Below, piece after piece: positions 25,313 through 33,388 of a DNA stretch of 64,000 nucleotides (position 1 is its first letter; every line of letters starts with the position of its first letter). The position numbers and the translations under genes were made by a program. Origin of the DNA: Asaia bogorensis_B. Its GTDB lineage: Bacteria; Pseudomonadota; Alphaproteobacteria; Acetobacterales; Acetobacteraceae. Location: assembly GCF_900465315.1 (NCBI RefSeq), contig NZ_UBIX01000016.1; one strand, written 5' to 3'. The notes under the pieces were generated by a model. That model saw only the letters and a program-made list of their open reading frames with translations. It did no database searches and was not told the origin of the DNA.

Positions 25313-28240
25313 ATGACATCAAGGCATCACATTCGCAGCGCGCTTCTGGCTTTCACTATCCTGTCCGCCCCCCATGCCGTCAGCGGGGGCCTTGTCGACA
25401 CGGCACAGGCTCAGATCACGCCGCTTGCGCCGCAGGGCGCACCTTCCGGGACAGTTCCAGGCAAGCGCGCCAAGGCGGGGCCCGCCAGGTCACCCGCCAT
25501 CGCGCAAAAGAGGGCAGACAAGGCCGGTGATCGCCCATCCGGCAATCGTGAGGTTCTGACTGTCACCGGCAGTCATATCGCCAATAGCCGTATCAAATCG
25601 CCCACGCCGGTCAGCACGCTCAGCGCGCAGGAGATACGCAACCAGTCCCCCACCAACAATCTGGCCGATCTGGTCAATCAGCTTCCACAGTTTGCAGGCA
25701 GCACCACACCGCAAAACTCCACCCTAGCTCTCAGCTCCGGTCTGGCCGGTATCAATGCGCTGAACCTGCGCAACCTCGGCGCCGTGCGCTCGCTGGTTCT
25801 GATTGATGGGCGACGCACCGCGCCGTCTGCCATTACGGGTATTGTCGATATCAATACCCTGCCCCAGCAACTCGTGAAGCGCGTAGATGTCGTCACCGGG
25901 GGCGCCTCGGCGCAGTACGGGTCCGATGCCGTGGCGGGCGTGACCAATTTCGTCCTCGACAAGACCTATACCGGGCTCAAGGTCGATGCCGATTCAGGCA
26001 TTTCCAATTACGGTGATGGCCAGAACGAGCATGCTGCCATTGCCGGCGGCTTCGGGTTCGCCAAGGGCAAGGGCCATGTCCTGCTTAGTGGCGATTACGC
26101 CCATCAGGACGGTATTTTCAAGATCACGCGCGGCTGGAACCAGAATGGCGAGCGCATTATTGCCAACCCCGCCTATGTCGCCGGAAACGGCCAGCCCTAT
26201 TATATCCGCGTGGGCAATGCAGGCACGAACAACGCCCTGCCCGGCGGCATCATCAACGCCTCGACAGGCGCTGTGGCCAACAGCCTGCGTGGCGTCTATT
26301 TCGGTCAGGGCGGCAGCGTCAATCATTACAATTACGGCTCACCCTCCACTTCCAGCGTGTCGGTCGGTGGGGATGAAGGGCTTGCCAATAATAACGTCAA
26401 TCTCGGCCTGCAACCGGAGAGCGACCGCAAGAACCTCTATGGGCGCCTGAGCTATGACGTTGCCTCATGGATGACCCTCTATGCCGAGGGTGCCTATAAC
26501 CAGAGCAACTACGTCTACAACGCCGGGCCGCAATACCTGACCTCCATTGCGATCAAGAGCACCAACCCGTATCTGATCGACGCGCTGGGCGCGGATGCCC
26601 TCAGGAACGTGACGGGCGTCACCGTGGGCACAACCGCGCTCGACATGCCCTATCGCCAGATCACCAACACGCGCGATGTGCAGCGTTATACCTTTGGTGG
26701 CGAGGGTAATTTCACGCTTTTCGGGCGCAAGGCCTCATGGACGGCCTATGCTCAATATGGCGTCACGCACTCGCATGAGCAGATCAACAATGTGATGAAC
26801 ACAGCAAAGATCGCCAACGCGACAGATGCGGTGCGCAATGCCTCTGGCCAGATTGTCTGTCGATCCAGCCTGACGGATCCCGGTAATGGCTGCGCGCCCA
26901 TCGACTGGCTCGGTACAGGCGTCATGTCACAGGCCGCCATCAGCTATGTGCTGGGCAACCCATGGCGCGAGCAGCGTTTTCAGGAGATCGTTTCCGGCGT
27001 CAATCTCTCCACCATTCCGTTTGCCACCTGGGCCGGCGACGTGAATGTGGCGATCGGCGGCGAATATCGCGATGAGCGCGCCTCAGGCTATGTGCCGACT
27101 GAATATCAGAAGGGCTGGTCGGTCGGTAACTACCTGCCCACTTTCGGCAATTACAACGTCAAGGAGGCCTATATCGAAACCGCTGTGCCTCTTGCACGCG
27201 GGCTGGCCGCCAATGGCGCGGTACGCGCGACCGACTACTCCACATCGGGTTATGTCACGACATGGAAGATCGGCGGCACGTGGCAGCCGATACGCGATAT
27301 TCTCTTTCGCGCCACGCAGTCCCATGACATCCGCGCGCCGAACATCAACGAACTCTATAACGCTGGCACGTCGCAAACGACCACGGTGCTCGACCCAGCC
27401 ACGGGCAAGACCGACACAGTTTTGTCCACCACAACAGGCAACCCCAACCTGAAGCCCGAGACAGCCAATACAACCGTGGTGGGTGCCGTTATCACGCCCC
27501 GCTACGTGCCGGGGCTGGCCCTTTCCATCGACTGGTTTCACACCAAGATCAAAAACGCCATCCAGCAATTCTACCCGCAATCGATCATCGACGAGTGTTA
27601 TCAGGGCTACACGACTTTCTGTTCCGCCATTCGCCCCGACCCGAGCGGCACGCGTGACCTGTTGATCAGCGCCTCGCCCTTCAACTTCGCCAAGCTTGAA
27701 ACCAGCGGTATCGATATCGACGCTTCCTATACCTTCCCGCTGCGTCGCATCCTGCCCAAGGCAGGAGGCGCCTTCACACTGCACGGTCAGGCGAGCAATT
27801 ACCTCAAATACGTTTCTGACTCGGGTGTCGGTTATGTGGTCGATACGGCAGGTGACATCACCAACGGACCACCAAAATGGATCTATCGTTTCTCGGCCAC
27901 CTATAGCGCGGAGAGCTACAGCATCACAGCAGTGGCCCGCGGCATCAGCGCGGGAAATTACTCGAACAGTTATGTGCAGTGCACGACAACCTGCGGCGTG
28001 TATAATGCCAATTACCCCTCGATCAACAATAACCGGGTGGCAGGCACCTTCTATTTCGACATGAACTTTACCTACAAACTGCCTGTTCAGAATATTGGCC
28101 AGATGCAGATTTTCCTGAACGTCACCAATCTGGGCAATGCCCCGCCGATCCTGCTGCCCACCAGCGGGCTGGCTGCGGATTCCACCTATAGCAGCCTGCT
28201 GGGGCGGACCTATCGCGGCGGCATACGCATGGAATTCTGA
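25313..28240 (+). CDS. TonB-dependent outer-membrane receptor
   Basis: A 975-residue protein with a signal peptide, a TonB-box-like stretch (REVLTVTGSH) and a plug domain (LADLVNQLPQFAG; LRNLGAVRSLVLIDGRRTAP; VDVVTGGASAQYGSDAVAG). A long beta-barrel ends in an aromatic-terminated strand (GGIRMEF). It belongs to the large TBDRs that import siderophores, B12, sugars or peptides. The start at 25313 is used because AGGAG lies just upstream and the signal peptide begins there. The dacB gene follows after only 5 bases, so the two are cotranscribed. Substrate unknown. Confidence 0.93.
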   Translation: MTSRHHIRSALLAFTILSAPHAVSGGLVDTAQAQITPLAPQGAPSGTVPGKRAKAGPARSPAIAQKRADKAGDRPSGNREVLTVTGSHIANSRIKSPTPVSTLSAQEIRNQSPTNNLADLVNQLPQFAGSTTPQNSTLALSSGLAGINALNLRNLGAVRSLVLIDGRRTAPSAITGIVDINTLPQQLVKRVDVVTGGASAQYGSDAVAGVTNFVLDKTYTGLKVDADSGISNYGDGQNEHAAIAGGFGFAKGKGHVLLSGDYAHQDGIFKITRGWNQNGERIIANPAYVAGNGQPYYIRVGNAGTNNALPGGIINASTGAVANSLRGVYFGQGGSVNHYNYGSPSTSSVSVGGDEGLANNNVNLGLQPESDRKNLYGRLSYDVASWMTLYAEGAYNQSNYVYNAGPQYLTSIAIKSTNPYLIDALGADALRNVTGVTVGTTALDMPYRQITNTRDVQRYTFGGEGNFTLFGRKASWTAYAQYGVTHSHEQINNVMNTAKIANATDAVRNASGQIVCRSSLTDPGNGCAPIDWLGTGVMSQAAISYVLGNPWREQRFQEIVSGVNLSTIPFATWAGDVNVAIGGEYRDERASGYVPTEYQKGWSVGNYLPTFGNYNVKEAYIETAVPLARGLAANGAVRATDYSTSGYVTTWKIGGTWQPIRDILFRATQSHDIRAPNINELYNAGTSQTTTVLDPATGKTDTVLSTTTGNPNLKPETANTTVVGAVITPRYVPGLALSIDWFHTKIKNAIQQFYPQSIIDECYQGYTTFCSAIRPDPSGTRDLLISASPFNFAKLETSGIDIDASYTFPLRRILPKAGGAFTLHGQASNYLKYVSDSGVGYVVDTAGDITNGPPKWIYRFSATYSAESYSITAVARGISAGNYSNSYVQCTTTCGVYNANYPSINNNRVAGTFYFDMNFTYKLPVQNIGQMQIFLNVTNLGNAPPILLPTSGLAADSTYSSLLGRTYRGGIRMEF

Positions 28241-28245
28241 GGCTC

Positions 28246-29766
28246 ATGCGCCCTGCCCTCCTGTTTCTCGCCTCCCTCGCCTCGGCGCTCGGGCTCTCCG
28301 CCTGTGTGCCTGCCCCCGGCCACGACAGGCTGGCCGCCCGCCTCGCCCCCCTGCTGGGCCCCATGGAGGCCCGAGGTGCCCGTTGGGGCATCCTGATCAC
28401 TGACGAGACAGGGCGCGTGCTCTACGCGCGTCATGAAAGGCAGCGCTTCGTTCCAGCCTCAAACGCCAAGCTTTTCACGACAGCTGCTGCGCTCGTCGCC
28501 TATGACACGCTCACACGCCCGCCCTATCAGCTTGATACGGCCCTGTTTCTGGCACCACGCAACAACGGAGCGCCCGATCTCATCCTGCGCGGCGCGGCAG
28601 ATCCGTTTCTCTCCGCCGCGCCGGATTGCACGCAGCAATGCCTGACCGATCTTGCCGATGCCGCCGCCAGAGCTGGCCTCAAACACGTTCATGCCGTGAT
28701 CGGTGACGACACCCTGTTTGCCGATACGCGCTGGGGCGATGGCTGGAGCTGGAACAATCTCTCCACCCGCTATGGCACAGCCATTTCAGCCCTGACGCTT
28801 GACGACAATGTCGCCTCTCTGATCGTGATGCCCGGCCCAGTCGAGGGCGCACCCGCCACTGTATCGGTCATCACCCCGGCCTATCGCGTGGTGAACCATG
28901 TCGTGACACGCCGTGATGCGGCCGAGGCACCGGCAATAACGCTCCTCCCCGACGATGACACGGAGCGCGGTTCCGGCACCCTCACGGGCACCATCACGGG
29001 TCCCACTCCCCTGACTGTGCACTCCGGCATCATCGACCCGGCGCAACTCGCCGCAAGGCAACTGGCGGTCATGCTGGTCGCCCGTGGGGTGCGCGTTGAT
29101 AAAACGAAAGTCCGTCATCGCCCAGAGGGTGAGGACGCAGCCCCACAGGACCTCCCGTTTGTCCGTTTGGGTGCCATGCCGCAAAGACCGCTTGCCATCG
29201 ATATCAGGCATATCCTCAAGGACAGTCAGAACCTTCACGCCGAACTTCTTCTGCGCCGGCTCGGCCTTCTGGCCGGTCAGGGAACGGTTCAGGCCGGGCT
29301 GGAGGAACGCGAGAAGCTTCTGGCCTCAAGCGGCGTGGATTTCAGCCGGGTTTCGCTGGCCGATGGCTCTGGCATGTCGCCCTATGACCGTGCCACTCCA
29401 AGCGATATCGTCTCGCTACTGCTCTGGGCGCAACACCAGCGCTGGGGCGGTAAATGGGCCGATGATCTGCCTCTTGCCGCGACCGATGGCACATTGTCTC
29501 ATCGCTTTGAGGGCACCGCTGTCGCAGGCAGGCTCCACGCCAAGACGGGCACGCTCAACGGCACCCACGCCCTTTCCGGCTATCTCGTTACGGCCAGCGG
29601 ACGCAGGCTTCTGGTGTCGATCCTGCTCAATGACGTGCCGGAACCCATCTCCGTCGCAACCGCACCTGCAAAACCGCTGAGCGACGTTGCCCCACGCCCG
29701 GCGGTCGGTGAGCGTCCCACCGACGCCATCGACCGCGTGGTTGAAGCGCTTGCTGCCGTGGAGTGA
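28246..29766 (+). CDS. dacB: D-alanyl-D-alanine carboxypeptidase/endopeptidase (PBP4 family)
   Basis: A 506-residue peptidase S13 protein. Penicillin-binding motifs are SNAK at 72-75 (SxxK), SQN at 327-329 (SxN) and KTG at 433-435. The N-terminal signal has a lipobox-like LSAC20, so it may be a lipoprotein of the periplasm. PBP4-type enzymes cut the terminal D-Ala or D,D-crosslinks of peptidoglycan. It starts 5 bases after the TonB receptor stop. Convergent with the LysR gene downstream. Confidence 0.92.
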   Translation: MRPALLFLASLASALGLSACVPAPGHDRLAARLAPLLGPMEARGARWGILITDETGRVLYARHERQRFVPASNAKLFTTAAALVAYDTLTRPPYQLDTALFLAPRNNGAPDLILRGAADPFLSAAPDCTQQCLTDLADAAARAGLKHVHAVIGDDTLFADTRWGDGWSWNNLSTRYGTAISALTLDDNVASLIVMPGPVEGAPATVSVITPAYRVVNHVVTRRDAAEAPAITLLPDDDTERGSGTLTGTITGPTPLTVHSGIIDPAQLAARQLAVMLVARGVRVDKTKVRHRPEGEDAAPQDLPFVRLGAMPQRPLAIDIRHILKDSQNLHAELLLRRLGLLAGQGTVQAGLEEREKLLASSGVDFSRVSLADGSGMSPYDRATPSDIVSLLLWAQHQRWGGKWADDLPLAATDGTLSHRFEGTAVAGRLHAKTGTLNGTHALSGYLVTASGRRLLVSILLNDVPEPISVATAPAKPLSDVAPRPAVGERPTDAIDRVVEALAAVE

Positions 29767-29778
29767 CAGCCGCGTTCT

Positions 29779-30669
29779 CTAGAGCCGCGCCATCTCGCGT
29801 GTGAATTCCTGACGCAGGATCTGGATGAAACTGCGGGCAATGCGTCGCAGGGCATGATCTTCGCGATACACGGCAGAACAGGTTATCGTCATGGGTGGAT
29901 CAAGGCGACGCGCTGTAGGCAGGCTTGAATCATGCAGGGCGGTGAAAGCATCCACAATCGCCCATCCTGCGCCGAGCCTTGCCAGTTCTGCCGCCATGTA
30001 ATGCGTGCGCACCCTGATGGCAGGAGACACCTCCCAGCCCGCCTTTTTCCAGGCACTGCTGAGCGCCCATGATGTCGGGTCGTGATCGGCCAGTCCGATC
30101 CAGCGCGCCGGGTCAATCGTCTCAAGCCGCACCGGCCCCTCGGCTGCCGTACTGTCGAGCAGCACCAGAGGTATCTCGGCCAGCGCCTCACAGATCAGCC
30201 CCGGCTCTTCGGTCACGCCGAAGATAATCCCGAAATCGAGATCGCGCTTGCGTAGGCCTGCAATAATCTCGGCCCCGTGCAGCGTATCCACACTGAGCAT
30301 GTTATCGCCCGATTTCTCGCGATAGCGATTGATCACGCGTGGCACTACGCTGAGCCCAAGGCTCGGCACGCAGCCGATCGACAACTCATGCCCTCCTCTG
30401 CCGGTGCGCAGGTTTTCGGCCAGACGGGAGAGATCGGCAAACTGATCGAACAGGGCGGTAATGCGCGGCAGCATGATCTGTGCCTCACGTGTAGGCACAA
30501 GACGGCCTTTCACGCGATCGAACAGCGCAAAACCAAGAGACTGCTCAGCATAGCGCAGCGCCTTGCTGGCAGCGGGTTGCGACACGTTCAACGCCTCGGC
30601 TGCCTGACGCAGCGAGCCCGTTCGCATGACGTAATACACCAGTTCGATGGAGCGCAGGCGCAGTGCCAT
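29779..30669 (-). CDS. LysR family transcriptional regulator
   Basis: A 296-residue protein with an N-terminal LysR HTH (about 1-60; LVYYVMRTGSLRQAAEALNVS then AASKALRYAEQ) and a type 2 periplasmic-binding effector domain. It begins 2 bases after the stop of the serine hydrolase gene (TGATCATG), so the two are translationally coupled. That suggests it controls this hydrolase or the D-amino-acid genes nearby. The effector is unknown. Confidence 0.9.
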   Translation of the reverse strand: MALRLRSIELVYYVMRTGSLRQAAEALNVSQPAASKALRYAEQSLGFALFDRVKGRLVPTREAQIMLPRITALFDQFADLSRLAENLRTGRGGHELSIGCVPSLGLSVVPRVINRYREKSGDNMLSVDTLHGAEIIAGLRKRDLDFGIIFGVTEEPGLICEALAEIPLVLLDSTAAEGPVRLETIDPARWIGLADHDPTSWALSSAWKKAGWEVSPAIRVRTHYMAAELARLGAGWAIVDAFTALHDSSLPTARRLDPPMTITCSAVYREDHALRRIARSFIQILRQEFTREMARL

Positions 30670-30671
30670 GA

Positions 30672-31853
30672 TCAGCCCTGCACCCTGCCCGTTCTGTCGA
30701 TACCGAGCGCGCGGGCGGCCTCCGTTGCAATTGCGCGCCGAAGCGCCACCACGCTGTGACCGCCTGAGGGATGCACACGATTGGTGAGGATAAGCACATA
30801 GCTGTCGCTCACAGGATCAATCCAGAGAGACGTGCCGGTAAAACCCGTATGCCCGAAGGAACGGGGCGAAAACAAATCGCCGCGCGGTGTGGAATAATGG
30901 GTGGCAATATCCCAGCCCAGACCGCGCAGATCGCTCTTGCCGGAAGGCTGCTGCGGCGTCGTCATCAGCTCCAGCGTTTTACGATGCAACGGGAACGTGC
31001 TGGCACGACCGGCCAGCCGGTCCAGCAGGGCCTGAGCGTACAGACACATGTCATGCGCATCGGAAAAAAGCCCGGCATGTCCCGCCACACCGCCCATGCG
31101 ACGTGCCGTCGGATCATGCACCACGCCACGCAGCATGATGCCTTTTTCGTCGTACTGGGTCGGGGCGATCAGGGTGCCCAGCGCCGGGTCGGGTTGATAT
31201 CCGCTATGCGTCATGCCTATAGGCCCGAGGATATAGCGGGCGACATAGGAATCAAGCGCGAGACCGCTCAGCTTTTCCACCACCAGCCCAAGCGTGATGT
31301 AATTCACATCGCTATAGACAAAGGCATTGCCCGGTATGGTGGCGGGGCGGATGGCCATGACGCGTCTCACCGCCTCCTCCTTGCCCTGCCAAGGCTGACT
31401 CAGATCGATATCGGGAGGCAGGCCGGAATAATGGGTCAGCAGCAGGCGTATGGTCAGAGCGCCTTTTCCACCAGCCTCGAAACCGGGCAACACGGACGAG
31501 ACAGGCTGGTCGAGGCTGAGCCTGTTCTGCTCGACAAGCTGCATGATCGCGAGCGCCGTCATAGTCGGCTTGGTCAGGGAGGCCATATCGAAGCGCGTAT
31601 CCCAGCTTTCGGCCTCACGATGGGGAACCAGCGCACGGGCACCATAGACAAAACGGTGAACGATGGCCCCGTGATGCCCGATAGCCAGCACGATACCGGG
31701 GCACTGACCGGCTTTCACAGCATCCCGCGCCAGGCGGTCCACCCCGGTAAAGGCCGAGGGCGCCTCACAGCCAGCAAGACCGAACAACGCCACGCCCCCG
31801 CACAGCAATGCACGGCGGGGCAGAACCATTTTTGTCTCAGGCTTCGTGATCAT
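30672..31853 (-). CDS. Serine beta-lactamase-fold hydrolase (class C-like/esterase)
   Basis: A 393-residue protein with SLTK at 92-95 (SxxK nucleophile), YSD in FVYSDVNY (YxN position, Asp instead of Asn) and a late HTG motif (FGHTGFTGT). The N-terminus has twin Arg and a lipobox-like LAGC29, so it is probably exported and lipidated. The family includes class C beta-lactamases, D-amino-acid peptidases and esterases. The YSD variant is more usual in esterases and peptidases than in true beta-lactamases. It is coupled to the downstream LysR gene. Confidence 0.87.
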   Translation of the reverse strand: MITKPETKMVLPRRALLCGGVALFGLAGCEAPSAFTGVDRLARDAVKAGQCPGIVLAIGHHGAIVHRFVYGARALVPHREAESWDTRFDMASLTKPTMTALAIMQLVEQNRLSLDQPVSSVLPGFEAGGKGALTIRLLLTHYSGLPPDIDLSQPWQGKEEAVRRVMAIRPATIPGNAFVYSDVNYITLGLVVEKLSGLALDSYVARYILGPIGMTHSGYQPDPALGTLIAPTQYDEKGIMLRGVVHDPTARRMGGVAGHAGLFSDAHDMCLYAQALLDRLAGRASTFPLHRKTLELMTTPQQPSGKSDLRGLGWDIATHYSTPRGDLFSPRSFGHTGFTGTSLWIDPVSDSYVLILTNRVHPSGGHSVVALRRAIATEAARALGIDRTGRVQG

Positions 31854-32113
31854 GTCGCATCCGGTATGACGATCCAGTTCGGTTACGCAACATCACCACA
31901 CCCTGCGACATCGTGATAGCCCCGCAATACGGCACAAGCCCTGCCCGTGCGACACGCCGACAGGGTAGATTACCAGCACTCTCAGCCACTTGGATCGAAT
32001 GACGTGCGCCGGGTCATAACCTGAGGTTAAGGGGGGGCATTATCTTCCCAATGGATGACGCGCCCCACGCCCCCTAGGCTTGACCTGTTACACGAGAAAC
32101 AAAGGCAGGGCCC

Positions 32114-33316
32114 GTGGCGCAGCGTCAGTCCGTTACTGTTATCGGGGCCGGTGTCATCGGCCTTTCAACCGCTTTTGCCCTTTGGCGCGACGGGCATCAT
32201 GTCACCCTTGTCGAGCGTCAAGACACCCCCGCCAGCGGTGCCAGCCGGGCCAATGGGGGGCAGCTCAGCTATCGTTACGTATCCCCGCTGGCCAGCCCAT
32301 CGGCCCCGTGTGAGGCACTGTCATGGCTGGGGCGCCCCGGCTCGCCCGTAGCGTTGCACCCCAATACCAACCCGGCACAATGGGTCTGGCTCGCGCAGTT
32401 CCTGCGGGCCTGCACCCCGGACAGGTTCCGGAGGGGTAGCCAGGCCTTGCTCACTTTGGCCCTCGAAAGCCAGAGCGAACTCGCGACTTGGCGCAACGCG
32501 GGTCTGGGCGGTTTCGACTGGGAGAGGCCGGGGAAACTCATTCTGTTTCGCGATCCACGCAGCATGCAGCGCAATGTGGCCAATCTGGCCGACCCGCAAA
32601 ATCAGCGCGTCCTGTCACCGGATGCATGCCTAGAACTCGAACCGGCTTTTGCTGCACTCCGGCCCCGGCTGGCTGGCGGGCTTTTCACGAAGGGCGAGGA
32701 GGTGGCCGATTGTCATGCCTTCTGCCTGAAACTGATCGAGACCATGCGCCAGTCCGAACGCTTCCGGCAGGTTCAGGGCGAGGCCAGTCTGTCACGACAG
32801 GGCACACGCTGCATCGTGCACATCGACAACAGGGCATTACCCTCGCGTCTGGTCGTGCTGGCAGCAGGGCTGGGGTCAAGAGCACTGGCACGCCAGATCG
32901 GGCTTTCCCTGCCGCTCTATCCGTTGCAGGGTTATTCACTCACCCTCACGCCCGCTCCGGGCCATCTGCCTGCCGTCAGCGTCACCGATTATGACCGGCG
33001 CGTGGTCTATGCCCGCCACGGTGCAAGACTGCGCATCGCTGCGATGGTCGATATCGGTCAGGCAGGCCCGCGGGCCGATGCGAACAGGATTGCGCAGTTG
33101 CGTCACCTCGCGCAGGAAGCCCTGCCCGGCGCAGGCCCTTACGAGCAGGCCGAAAGCTGGATTGGCCAGCGCCCCGCCACGCCGGACAGTGTGCCGATTA
33201 TCGAACGCGGCCCGTGCGAGAACCTGTTGCTCAATGTCGGTCACGGGGCCCTCGGCTTTACCCTGGCCGCCGGATCGGCCCGCCGGATTGCAAGGCTCGC
33301 TGCCCAGACCACGTGA
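32114..33316 (+). CDS. dadA: D-amino-acid dehydrogenase-like FAD oxidoreductase
   Basis: A 400-residue DAO-family flavoprotein. The Rossmann motif VIGAGVIGLSTAFAL sits near the N-terminus, SGASRANGGQLSYRYVSPLA follows, and GHGALGFTLAAGSARRIA near the C-terminus matches the DadA pattern. DadA oxidises D-amino acids, mainly D-Ala, to 2-oxo acids and ammonia, feeding the respiratory chain. The start is GTG at 32114 with AGGCAGGG upstream. The window places it beside D-Ala-releasing dacB, which fits D-Ala salvage. Confidence 0.88.
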   Translation: MAQRQSVTVIGAGVIGLSTAFALWRDGHHVTLVERQDTPASGASRANGGQLSYRYVSPLASPSAPCEALSWLGRPGSPVALHPNTNPAQWVWLAQFLRACTPDRFRRGSQALLTLALESQSELATWRNAGLGGFDWERPGKLILFRDPRSMQRNVANLADPQNQRVLSPDACLELEPAFAALRPRLAGGLFTKGEEVADCHAFCLKLIETMRQSERFRQVQGEASLSRQGTRCIVHIDNRALPSRLVVLAAGLGSRALARQIGLSLPLYPLQGYSLTLTPAPGHLPAVSVTDYDRRVVYARHGARLRIAAMVDIGQAGPRADANRIAQLRHLAQEALPGAGPYEQAESWIGQRPATPDSVPIIERGPCENLLLNVGHGALGFTLAAGSARRIARLAAQTT

Positions 33317-33388
33317 TACGTGGTGCTACGCCCTCGCTCCCATAACCCTCGCTCTCGACCAACAGCATCCTTGGAAAGGACAAGCGCC

